Positions 8,221-15,129 of a stretch of 64,000 nt of DNA are shown piece after piece (position 1 is the first letter of the stretch; each line of letters starts with the position of its first letter). Origin of the DNA: Dryocola clanedunensis (GTDB lineage Bacteria > Pseudomonadota > Gammaproteobacteria > Enterobacterales > Enterobacteriaceae); NCBI RefSeq assembly GCF_025215155.1, contig NZ_JALHAM010000114.1; one strand, given 5' to 3'. The notes under the pieces were generated by a model. The model searched no databases. It was not told the DNA's origin and saw only the letters and a program-made list of their open reading frames with translations. Made by a program: the position numbers and the translations under genes.

Positions 8221-8943
8221 ATGAAGAAAAGTGAGTTTGTTACCCAGGATTTGCTCAGTAAAATTTATCAGCGCAGCGATAAAGAAATCAACAAATTACC
8301 GCCGGAAAGGCAACTTGCAGAGATTTATGGTGTTTCTCGTTTCACTATCCGCCAGGCGCTGGAGAGGCTGGTGAGCATTGGTGTGGTCGATATAATTCAG
8401 GGCTCGGGGATCTGGATTAATCAACAGGCACGTAATAATCCCCTGGTTTATAATTCCATAACGGAAAAGCGATTTGACCAGATTGCTTTTCGGATGGTGA
8501 ATCTGCATAAGAAATTACCCGACAGGGAAGAGCAACAGGTATTTGGCGTGGGGGCGAACGAGTTTATTTGGCAGTTTTGTCGGCTGCGGCTGGTGGATAA
8601 TCAAAAGGTCCAAATCGAAATATCCCGCCTGCCTGTAAAGGATTTTCCCGATCTTAATCAGCAGGTTATCGAACAATCTCTTCAACAGTATGTGCTCAGT
8701 AAGGGTTACTTAATTTCGCATCAGCTGACCAGCTATCAGGCCATCAGTATCAATAAAGAGCAGGCAGCACTGCTGGAGTGTAAAAAAAACATCCCGGCGA
8801 TGCGCATCATCAACCGGGGGATCCTTGCTGGTGGGCGCGTATTTGAGATCAGTGAAATTGTCGATATCAACTATTCCTGCACCTATATCACGCCCTTTAA
8901 TCATGACAACCTGGCGTTTCGCAGGGGCAATCAGGGCGTGTGA
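8221..8943 (+). CDS. GntR-family (HutC/UTRA) regulator of the sugar locus
   Basis: About 240 residues: a GntR winged helix at the N-terminus (LPPERQLAEIYGVSRFTIRQAL) and a UTRA ligand-binding domain (about 90-235; QFCRLRLVDNQKVQIEISRLP, SEIVDINYSCTYITPFN). HutC/UTRA members sense sugars or sugar phosphates. I start at ATG 8221; an in-frame GTG at 8203 has no ribosome site. Its last 13 bases overlap the 3' end of the convergent dehydratase gene. Together with the EIIBC gene this forms a small carbohydrate locus, and it is the obvious candidate regulator of both. Confidence 0.8.
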   Translation: MKKSEFVTQDLLSKIYQRSDKEINKLPPERQLAEIYGVSRFTIRQALERLVSIGVVDIIQGSGIWINQQARNNPLVYNSITEKRFDQIAFRMVNLHKKLPDREEQQVFGVGANEFIWQFCRLRLVDNQKVQIEISRLPVKDFPDLNQQVIEQSLQQYVLSKGYLISHQLTSYQAISINKEQAALLECKKNIPAMRIINRGILAGGRVFEISEIVDINYSCTYITPFNHDNLAFRRGNQGV

Positions 8944-10130
8944 ATCGTCCCGTCAGGCAGGCGGCTTTGCGTCCATTCATGAGGCCGATATTCTAGCGGG
9001 AAACGTTCGGCTTCCTGCTGATTAAACCCCACACCAATACCAGGTTTATCAATAGGGTACATATAGCCTTGTTCCGCTTCCGGGCTGCCCGGGAAGACGG
9101 CCTGGGTATTCGGCTTATTGGGAATAAACTCCTGAATTGCCGAGTTATGCAGATGAATATTCAAATGGGTGTTGACCGCGACGGCGATTGGCGTCATATC
9201 CGGTGGACCGTGCCAGGCAAGGCGTACGCCAAAGGCCTGACAAAGTACCGCCAGCTTTAAGGCCGGAGTGATGCCGCCAATTTGTGAAATATGGCAGCGA
9301 ATGAAGTCGATACGGCGATTAACAATCAGATCGTGCCATTCCGCCGGGTTGTTAAACAGCTCCCCCATGGCCAGCGGCACGCAGGACTGCGCACGAAGCT
9401 GCTCAAGCCAGGCGCTTTGCTGGGGCGGGAGAATGTCTTCAATGAACCAGGGTTGATAAGGCTCGAGCTGTTTCGCCAGGGAGATAGCCTGCTGGGGGAA
9501 CAGCCTCTCATGCACGTCATGCAGGATGTGGAACTGGTTACCGTACTTCTCCCGTAGCCCTTTAAACATGGCGACGGTATTTGCCATGTACTCGTCCTGA
9601 TCGTAGTAGGCGCCCGGCGTTGGATTTTTAGTCGCATGCAGTTCTTGCGGGGTGCCGCCATAGAACCCGAGCTGGCAGCGAATATAGCGGTATCCCTGCG
9701 CCAGCAGCGTATCGACCTGCTGATACAGTACCTCCAGCGTTTCACCGGCGGCGTGGCTGTAAACCGCAATGGCATCTTTCGATTTTCCACCCAGCAGCTG
9801 GTACAGCGGCATCTCCGCCAGCTGGCCTTTGATATCCCACAGCGCCATGTCCACACCGGCAATGGCATTGTTCATCACCGGGCCGTTGCGCCAGTAAGCG
9901 TTGACCGTCATCATCTGCCATAAATCTTCGATGTGGTTAGCATCCCGACCGATGAGCAAGGGCTTCAGATACTCATCGACCATCGTTTTTACCGCCACGG
10001 GGCGCTGCTGGAAGGTGGCGCAGCCGTGACCCGTCACGCCTTTATTGGTTGTGATGCGCACGGTGACAAGATTATGTCGGTCAGGTTTGGTAATAAAACA
10101 TTCTATATTTTCGATTAACGTAGGCAACAC
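8931..10130 (-). CDS. ManD/RspA-type sugar acid dehydratase (enolase superfamily)
   Basis: The 399-residue protein has an N-terminal capping domain and a mandelate-racemase/enolase barrel. Visible motifs include RNGPVMNNAIAGVDMALWDI, HDVHERL, WFIEDILPP, MGELFNNP, FIRCHISQIGGITP and AWHGPPDMTPI, which match the D-mannonate/D-gluconate dehydratase (ManD, RspA) group. The reaction would be Mg2+-dependent dehydration of an aldonic acid to a 2-keto-3-deoxy sugar acid. Many members have low or unknown activity, so the substrate is open. The start is GTG 10130, supported by GGAG about seven bases upstream. It is divergent from the PTS gene and probably shares its regulation. Confidence 0.85.
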   Translation of the reverse strand: MLPTLIENIECFITKPDRHNLVTVRITTNKGVTGHGCATFQQRPVAVKTMVDEYLKPLLIGRDANHIEDLWQMMTVNAYWRNGPVMNNAIAGVDMALWDIKGQLAEMPLYQLLGGKSKDAIAVYSHAAGETLEVLYQQVDTLLAQGYRYIRCQLGFYGGTPQELHATKNPTPGAYYDQDEYMANTVAMFKGLREKYGNQFHILHDVHERLFPQQAISLAKQLEPYQPWFIEDILPPQQSAWLEQLRAQSCVPLAMGELFNNPAEWHDLIVNRRIDFIRCHISQIGGITPALKLAVLCQAFGVRLAWHGPPDMTPIAVAVNTHLNIHLHNSAIQEFIPNKPNTQAVFPGSPEAEQGYMYPIDKPGIGVGFNQQEAERFPLEYRPHEWTQSRLPDGTIHTP

Positions 10131-10429
10131 GAGATAACTCCACGGGCCACCATGATGTGGCCGGTTACTTATCGTAAACAGGGTTCTGTTAATTACTATC
10201 GCCCTATTAATATGCTCGGGTAAACCGCTTTTTTAATTAAATTTTATTGGTCAGTAATTGCCTTTAATATCTTGTAAAAACCAGACCAATTCCATGATTG
10301 TTGGCTTAGTAAGTCCTTCCTGGTAGCTAAGTGTGACGAGGTTCAAATTTCATTGGTTTGTTTTGTGGATTGGTTTTCTCTACCATCTAACCCCACAACA
10401 CATAACAATAAGACAATCCGGAGTCATTC
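10131..10429. promoter_or_regulatory. Divergent control region with repeated ATTGGT motifs
   Basis: Between the dehydratase and EIIBC genes I see ATTGGTC (10246-10252), its reverse complement GACCAAT (10284-10290), and two direct copies, ATTGGTTTG (10352-10360) and ATTGGTTTT (10369-10377). The spacing suggests binding sites for the neighbouring GntR regulator. The EIIBC ribosome site GGAG is at 10420-10423, six bases before its ATG. Confidence 0.5.
10332..10347 (+). promoter_or_regulatory. CRP-like binding site upstream of the PTS gene
   Basis: TGTGA-CGAGGT-TCAAA fits the CRP consensus TGTGA-N6-TCACA with a single mismatch in the second half. It sits 83 bases before the EIIBC start codon, a plausible activating position for a catabolite-controlled PTS gene. 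Confidence 0.5.
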
Positions 10430-11797
10430 ATGGGAACCGTAGAGGCCATCAATAATATTATCCGCCTGGTGGGGGGCGCCGATAATATTAATAAAGTCTG
10501 GCACTGTATGACGCGCCTGCGCTTCGACGTCATCGATGAAAGCAAAATCGACCAGCCTGAAATTAAAAAGCTGCCGGGAATATTAGGCGCGCAGATCCAG
10601 AGCGATCAGTTCCAGATAATCATCGGCCCGAAGGTGAACAGCTGGTATGAGCAACTCACCGCCGTACTGGGGACGTTTGAACAGCCTGCGACCAGCGAGC
10701 GAAAGCCGGAGCGTAAGAGCCTGATTTCGCTGTTTATGGATACGGTTTCCGGCGTGTTTGGGCCGATTGTGCCCGCCATTGCCGGTGCCGGCATGATCAA
10801 GGGCCTGCTGGCGGGCCTGGTAGCGCTGAAGTTCATTTCGGCTAAAAGCGATACGGTGATCGTCATCGATCTGATTGCCAGCGGCGTATTTTATTTTCTG
10901 CCTTTCTTCCTGGCGATTTCTGCGGCGCGAATGTTCAAAACTAACGAATATCTGGCCGCAGCGGTTGCCGCCTGCTTTATGTATCCGTCCTTAATTGAGG
11001 CGGCAAAATCACTGGCCGGACACGCGCCGGATGCCGTCGATGCCTTCTATTTTCTGAACGTGATCCCCGTTTCGGTCTTTAATTATGCCTCGAGCGTGAT
11101 CCCGGTGATCTTCTCGGTACTGGCGCTTAGCTATATTCATCGCTGGGTGGACAGCTTTATGCCGGATGTACTGAAAACGGTGTTCACGCCAACGCTCACG
11201 CTCTTTCTGGCAGCACTGGTTGCGCTGGTCGTCATCGGCCCGGCGGGGATCTGGCTGGGTAAAGGCCTGGCATGGTGTATTGAAGGGCTGTTCGGCGTGT
11301 CGGCAAGCTTTGCCGGGCTGGTGGTTGGGGCCATTCGACCCATCGCCATTCTGACGGGAATGCACCATGCGATGACGCCTATTGCGCTGCAAAACTTCAC
11401 CGATCGCGGCTACGACATGCTGATGCCGATGATGTTTATGGCCAACATGGCGATTGCCGGGGCGACGTTCGCCATCTGGCGGCAGACGGCTTCACGGCAG
11501 GAGCGCTCAGTGGTGCTGTCGGCGGGGATCTCCGCGCTGCTGGGTATTACGGAACCAGCGCTGTTTGGCGTGTTGACTCGTTATAAAAAGGCGTTTATCG
11601 CTGCGACCGTCGCCAGCTCGGTGGCCTCCGCTTTTATCGCCTTCTTTGGCGTGCGACTGTACGGCTACATTCTGTCGAGCATTTTCAGCCTGCCTGCTTA
11701 TATTGGCCCGTACTTTATCTTTGCACTGATGGGCGTGGCGCTGGCACTGATCCTCTCATTCGTGCTGACCACGCTGCTGGTAAGCAAAAACGTATAG
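10430..11797 (+). CDS. PTS sugar permease EIIBC, glucose/glucoside family
   Basis: The 455-residue protein has an N-terminal EIIB domain (residues 1-80) with the phosphocysteine in WHCMTRLRF, then a linker and an EIIC membrane domain (about 100-455, around ten helices; GAGMIKGLLAGLVAL near its start, GITEPALFGV near the end). The GITEP motif is the sugar-binding signature of the glucose superfamily. There is no fused IIA domain, so phosphate must come from a IIA such as Crr. The sugar is unknown; the sequence resembles sucrose/trehalose/beta-glucoside permeases. Context (aldonate-type dehydratase, GntR regulator) suggests uptake of a sugar derivative, as inference. Confidence 0.85.
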   Translation: MGTVEAINNIIRLVGGADNINKVWHCMTRLRFDVIDESKIDQPEIKKLPGILGAQIQSDQFQIIIGPKVNSWYEQLTAVLGTFEQPATSERKPERKSLISLFMDTVSGVFGPIVPAIAGAGMIKGLLAGLVALKFISAKSDTVIVIDLIASGVFYFLPFFLAISAARMFKTNEYLAAAVAACFMYPSLIEAAKSLAGHAPDAVDAFYFLNVIPVSVFNYASSVIPVIFSVLALSYIHRWVDSFMPDVLKTVFTPTLTLFLAALVALVVIGPAGIWLGKGLAWCIEGLFGVSASFAGLVVGAIRPIAILTGMHHAMTPIALQNFTDRGYDMLMPMMFMANMAIAGATFAIWRQTASRQERSVVLSAGISALLGITEPALFGVLTRYKKAFIAATVASSVASAFIAFFGVRLYGYILSSIFSLPAYIGPYFIFALMGVALALILSFVLTTLLVSKNV

Positions 11798-11800
11798 TGG

Positions 11801-11839
11801 CTGTGTGTCAGTTAATCGCTAATTATTTCTGACACATAG
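11801..11839. other. Imperfect inverted repeat after the EIIBC gene
   Basis: CTGTGTGTCAG (11801-11811) pairs with CTGACACATAG (11829-11839) at 10 of 11 positions across a 17-base gap. No T-run follows, so it is either a weak terminator with a long loop or a protein-binding dyad. Confidence 0.4.
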
Positions 11840-11916
11840 CTAACCCCACCCCGTTTTTTCTCCGTTTCATTTTTCAACACGCTTGCTTTTTTAACTCTCG
11901 TCACTTACCTTATTGT

Positions 11917-11930
11917 TATGTTATAACGTA
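11917..11930. promoter_or_regulatory. Zur-like operator upstream of rpmE2
   Basis: The dyad TATG-TTATAA-CGTA fits the core of enterobacterial Zur boxes as I remember them (around a central TTATAA). It lies 15 bases upstream of the L31B start and just before its GGAG ribosome site (11933-11936). Zur repression of ykgM-type genes under zinc sufficiency is established in E. coli. Confidence 0.6.
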
Positions 11931-11944
11931 TCGGAGTTAAACCA

Positions 11945-12202
11945 ATGAGACGCGATATTCATCCTTTCTACCGCACCGTTGTGTTCCACGACACCAGTGT
12001 TAACGAATACTTTAAAGTGGGCTCAACCATTAAGACCGATCGGGAAATTAAACTCGACGGGCAGACTTTCCCGTACGTCACGCTGGATGTCTCTTCCGCC
12101 TCACATCCGCATTATACGGGCAGGCAGAGAAGTCTGGATAAAGAGGGCAGCCCGGCGCGCTTCCAGCAGCGCTTTGGCCGTTTCTTTGGTGGGGAGGCTT
12201 AA
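11945..12202 (+). CDS. rpmE2: 50S ribosomal protein L31 type B (zinc-independent)
   Basis: The 85-residue protein has the L31B blocks YRTVVFHDTSVNEYFKVGST, YVTLDVSSASHPHYTG and RFGRFF. It lacks the CxxC pairs of zinc-binding L31, as expected for the paralogue that replaces it during zinc shortage and frees ribosomal zinc. The L36B gene starts four bases after its stop codon, so they are co-transcribed, as ykgM-ykgO are in E. coli. The Zur-like dyad directly upstream agrees with this role. Confidence 0.93.
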   Translation: MRRDIHPFYRTVVFHDTSVNEYFKVGSTIKTDREIKLDGQTFPYVTLDVSSASHPHYTGRQRSLDKEGSPARFQQRFGRFFGGEA

Positions 12203-12205
12203 GGT

Positions 12206-12352
12206 ATGAAGGTTGTAAACTCTCTTCGTAGCGCAAAACAGCGCCACCCGGATTGTCAGATTGTGAAGCGTAAAGGCAGGCTTTATGTGATTTGCAAAAG
12301 TCATCCGCGGTTTAAGGCGGTACAGGGCGGGAAGAAACGGAAGCCGTCTTGA
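12206..12352 (+). CDS. rpmJ2: 50S ribosomal protein L36 type B
   Basis: Translation gives 48 residues starting MKVVNSLRSAKQRHPDCQIV and continuing with RKGRLYVICKSHPRFK. This is the L36B (YkgO) signature. The type B form lacks the full C-C-C-H zinc ribbon of RpmJ: only two cysteines (17 and 30) and two histidines remain. It follows rpmE2 by three bases and ends just before a GC-rich hairpin. It is the zinc-sparing replacement for L36. Confidence 0.93.
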   Translation: MKVVNSLRSAKQRHPDCQIVKRKGRLYVICKSHPRFKAVQGGKKRKPS

Positions 12353-12355
12353 GAT

Positions 12356-12380
12356 GCCTGGGGCCAGGCCCCAGGCTTTC
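12356..12380 (+). terminator. Terminator of rpmE2-rpmJ2
   Basis: GCCTGGGG (12356-12363) pairs perfectly with CCCCAGGC (12369-12376) around a 5-base loop and is followed by TTTC. It sits four bases after the rpmJ2 stop. Confidence 0.7.
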
Positions 12381-12401
12381 ACTGCCATCGTACTGAGGAC
12401 T

Positions 12402-12860
12402 TCAGGCCCGGGCCAGGGAGAAGATATCGTAAAAGGACAATTCGCCTTTACGGGTCAGCATGGTGTGCAGCAGTGACTTCTGCTGATCTTCGACTTGCGG
12501 AGATTGCAGGATTTTATCGATCAGCGCGAGAGGCACGTTACGCGTGTTATACCATTCACCGTTGTAGCAAACCCGTAGGTCCAGCACGTCGATATCGCTG
12601 TAATGGTAGCGCGGGTTTACGTCGAAAAAGAAAAAGCCGTTCAACAAGATGAAGAGCACGTTTAGCAGCCAGACCGACCCGGCGAGGGTCTCTGACTGCA
12701 TCATGACGATAAGCGTCGCGAACCAGCCAATCCACATGCCGATGAACAATCCCGGATGTTTACGAATAAAGCTGATGCTAAAGCGTGGGCGGTTGTCGCG
12801 TTTCTCCACGACGTTGAGCTGTTCAATCGTCTCGTTTAGCAGGCGCTGGATTTCGGTCAT
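12402..12860 (-). CDS. ylaC: Inner-membrane protein YlaC
   Basis: The 152-residue protein has two central hydrophobic helices (about residues 36-56 and 60-80) between a charged N-terminal segment and a cytoplasmic C-terminal half containing DIDVLDLRVCYNGEWYNTRNVPL. Length and position between the pdeB region and maa match E. coli YlaC. No biochemical function is known. It ends convergently 50 bases from rpmJ2. Confidence 0.85.
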   Translation of the reverse strand: MTEIQRLLNETIEQLNVVEKRDNRPRFSISFIRKHPGLFIGMWIGWFATLIVMMQSETLAGSVWLLNVLFILLNGFFFFDVNPRYHYSDIDVLDLRVCYNGEWYNTRNVPLALIDKILQSPQVEDQQKSLLHTMLTRKGELSFYDIFSLARA

Positions 12861-12991
12861 GGGGGGCCTTCTGATTGCGGTTAAGTCATCACTGTCACCA
12901 ATGTGACGACTCTATTTTAAGAAGCCGCCCGTTCGCAAAAAAGTAACAGATTCAGCAAAATTAACCATAACAGTTAAGCGACCTGATTTTC

Positions 12992-13543
12992 TCAGAGCGT
13001 CTTGATTACCCGCGCCGGGTTGCCGGCCACAACGCTATTTGCCGGGACGTCCTTAGTCACCACCGCGCCGGACCCCACCACCACGTTATCGCCAATCGTT
13101 ACGCCTGGGTTAATCACCGCGCGTCCGCCAATCCATACGTTGTGACCAATCATGACTGGTTTACCCAACTCAACGCCGCTGTTACGCGTTTCGGCATCCA
13201 GAGGATGGGTGGCTGTATAGATATGCACGCCTGGCGCGAGCATGCAGTTGTCACCGATATGTACCGGGCAGACATCCAGGATCACGCAGTCGAAATTAGC
13301 GTAGAAGTTATGACCCAGAAAAATGTTGTAGCCGTAATCACAGCGGAAGGACGGCTCGATATACGCCTCGTTGCTGCTGCCAAGCAGTTCAGCCAGCAAC
13401 GCTTTACGCACCGCGGTTTCATCAGGTTGGGTATGGTTGTAGCGATGGATGAGGTGGCGGGCGTTTAACCTGTCGGCTTTGAGCTGCTCATCTGCAGGAG
13501 AGTAAAATTCCCCGGCTATCATCTTACGCTTTTCATCACTCAT
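12992..13543 (-). CDS. maa: Maltose O-acetyltransferase
   Basis: The 183-residue protein has an N-terminal Mac domain (MIAGEFYSPADEQLKADRLNA) and a left-handed parallel beta-helix of hexapeptide repeats (about 60-180), including HNVWIGGRAVINPGVTIGDN. The active-site histidine is in YTATHPLDAETR. It transfers acetyl from acetyl-CoA to the 6-hydroxyl of maltose or glucose, probably a detoxification reaction in the cytoplasm. Full length for the family, in the usual ylaC-maa-hha order. Confidence 0.92.
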   Translation of the reverse strand: MSDEKRKMIAGEFYSPADEQLKADRLNARHLIHRYNHTQPDETAVRKALLAELLGSSNEAYIEPSFRCDYGYNIFLGHNFYANFDCVILDVCPVHIGDNCMLAPGVHIYTATHPLDAETRNSGVELGKPVMIGHNVWIGGRAVINPGVTIGDNVVVGSGAVVTKDVPANSVVAGNPARVIKTL

Positions 13544-13806
13544 GGCTGTTGTATTCCAATGGAGGCTAAAACCTCTACGGTAAACGAAAATGGATCATCA
13601 TGGTTGGGAACGTTCCCTTTTTGTGTGGACAATCACAAGTTTCGCGCACCCACGACCCGAGGGCGCATCAGCATAGCGATCTGGCCACAGAAAGGGGAGT
13701 AGACCATGTTAATGGGGTGAATACCGGAGGGTGGAATACTCAACATAAACATGGCTAGCGTATTACCGGCCGGTGTACTAAAAATGAACAGTTCTTCGAT
13801 GAGGGA

Positions 13807-14025
13807 TTAGCGGATAAATTTCCATACTGTCGGGGGTATCTTGTCGTAGAGTTTATTCATGGTGAGTTCAGCAAGGCGATGGTCAGCTGCTGAATAAAAG
13901 ACCGCCAGTTCATTGTCTGATAATTCGTATTTATTCTTTTCAATCACTCTTTCTAACGTATCAATTGTTTGGCAACGTCGCAGACGCATCAAATAATCAG
14001 TTTTGGTTAAGGGTTTCGTTGTCAT
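13807..14025 (-). CDS. hha: Hha, H-NS-associated expression modulator
   Basis: The 72-residue protein is near identical to E. coli Hha in memory (TKTDYLMRLRRCQTIDTLER, NELAVFYSAADHRLAEL). Hha binds H-NS or StpA and strengthens silencing of horizontally acquired AT-rich DNA, haemolysin genes and biofilm functions. It lies 29 bases downstream of tomB in one transcription unit, forming the described Hha-TomB toxin-antitoxin-like pair. The AT-rich accessory segments of this window are the sort of DNA it would help silence. Confidence 0.95.
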   Translation of the reverse strand: MTTKPLTKTDYLMRLRRCQTIDTLERVIEKNKYELSDNELAVFYSAADHRLAELTMNKLYDKIPPTVWKFIR

Positions 14026-14054
14026 ACATTCACCTTAAGTATTTGTAATAATTT

Positions 14055-14429
14055 TTAAAAAGAGAGGCTCACGGGGTTAGCGCGGCTCTCGCTGACGAAA
14101 CAGCGGAACAAGCGATTACCAGACTTACGCCATTTTTGCAGTTCCTGCGCGTTGATGCCGTAGTTGCTAAAGAGCATGAAGGTGTCATCGAGGTATTCGT
14201 CAATTTGCTCAATCAATTTACTATCATCGTCATACTTAATCTTGTAATTAAGTGCGAAGGCAGCAATGTGCTCAATCAATTCATTTAACTGTAGGTTAAT
14301 GGCCGACGTCGGATCGTTAACCCAACCGTGATTACTCTCTCCCAGGTTGGCAAGGCAGTCATGATACAGGTTTTCGCACAAGAATTTAAGCTGTGCGATA
14401 TCATGCCGTTTTGGTGAGTATTCGTCCAT
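14055..14429 (-). CDS. tomB: TomB, Hha toxicity modulator
   Basis: The 124-residue acidic protein has DEYSPKRHDIAQLKFLCENLYHD at its N-terminus and LFRCFVSESRANPVSLSF at the C-terminus, both hallmarks of TomB (YbaJ). In E. coli TomB counteracts Hha toxicity, with a conserved cysteine implicated in oxidation of Hha; the Cys in LFRCFV is the likely one here. It is first in the tomB-hha unit, whose promoter must lie in the AT-rich stretch above 14430. Confidence 0.95.
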   Translation of the reverse strand: MDEYSPKRHDIAQLKFLCENLYHDCLANLGESNHGWVNDPTSAINLQLNELIEHIAAFALNYKIKYDDDSKLIEQIDEYLDDTFMLFSNYGINAQELQKWRKSGNRLFRCFVSESRANPVSLSF

Positions 14430-14924
14430 AATTCAGCCCCTTTTTATCGATAAAAATTTGATAAACACAACGCACTGGGGTGGACACACCTTGGTGAGGT
14501 GGGAGCAATTACAACGAGTATTCCCTATGTCTTTACTATAAATCAATCTGCGCAAGATTTCCCTGGGCTATTACTAAAAATTACAATTCAAACATTAATT
14601 CATGAGATCTTGAGATTTTCTTCAGTATCACGGGGATGACATTCTCACATTAAGCCCTGGCCGTAATGTTAATAGGCATGACTGGTGTGGGTATCAGAGA
14701 TCGGGCCTATTGACCCTGTAAATGTTAAATGCATGACGAATTAATACCATGTTAAGAATACTCCTAATATATAAGTATGGTTTCAAACGGAAGTTTTTGC
14801 TTTGAAAATTATAAACGTCTGATGAAGTTTTTTCTGCCATTTACCAAATAACTAACGTTTTGAAATGGTTGCTAAGAAGAGGACGCAGGGGGAGATATAA
14901 CTTATTACTTGTAAGGTTAAAGGT

Positions 14925-14950
14925 AAGAAAAAAGGCCGCATAAGCGGCCC
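14925..14950 (-). terminator. Terminator for leftward acrAB transcription
   Basis: GGCCGC-ATAA-GCGGCC (14934-14949) is preceded on the plus strand by A-rich sequence (14925-14933), which reads as a U-run after the stem on the minus strand. It therefore fits a terminator for acrAB mRNA about 180 bases beyond acrB. Confidence 0.6.
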
Positions 14951-15013
14951 CCAGACTGATGACAAACCTAAAGCAAATGAGTGTCGTAAAGATCTCACCG
15001 AATAAATAACAAG

Positions 15014-15082
15014 GAAAATCAATTCATTGATTTTCGCCTGCTAATCACAAAGAAGGAAAAACCACGCTTTTTCCTTCTTTGT
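15014..15082. repeat. Two consecutive hairpins between the paired terminators
   Basis: GAAAATCAA (15014-15022) pairs with TTGATTTTC (15027-15035). ACAAAGAAGGAAAAA (15047-15061) pairs perfectly with TTTTTCCTTCTTTGT (15068-15082) around a 6-base loop. Neither has a run of T on either side typical of a terminator. The function is unknown. Confidence 0.7.
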
Positions 15083-15091
15083 CAGCTATCT

Positions 15092-15115
15092 AAGGCCGCA
15101 TAAGCGGCCCTTTTT
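15092..15115 (+). terminator. Rightward-oriented terminator hairpin near acrB
   Basis: The same GGCCGC-ATAA-GCGGCC stem as at 14934 (19 identical bases including flanks) is followed here by CTTTTT, so it is oriented to stop plus-strand transcription. No plus-strand gene is visible upstream. It may protect acrB from antisense transcription or end an unseen small RNA. Confidence 0.55.
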
Positions 15116-15129
15116 AATAACGCTATGGA

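Larger units (their letters stand above)
14430..15129. other. 700-bp non-coding stretch between tomB and acrB
   Basis: I find no protein-coding gene here. The part next to tomB should hold the tomB-hha promoter. The part next to acrB holds the acrAB 3' untranslated region with four hairpins: two identical GGCCGC-ATAA-GCGGCC stems (14934-14949 and 15094-15109), GAAAATCAA/TTGATTTTC (15014-15035) and a perfect 15-bp stem (15047-15082). The longest possible short frames are about 15 residues and look random. Confidence 0.6.

Noticed and set aside
13544..13806. Possible gene or terminator between maa and hha, including the palindrome GGGAACGTTCCC with five T at 13606-13622
   Set aside because: The T-run faces the wrong direction for the leftward hha transcript, there is no plus-strand gene to terminate, and no open frame has a ribosome site.
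14430..14930. Small protein genes in the tomB-acrB gap
   Set aside because: The best short frames (about 15 residues) lack ribosome sites and recognisable sequence.
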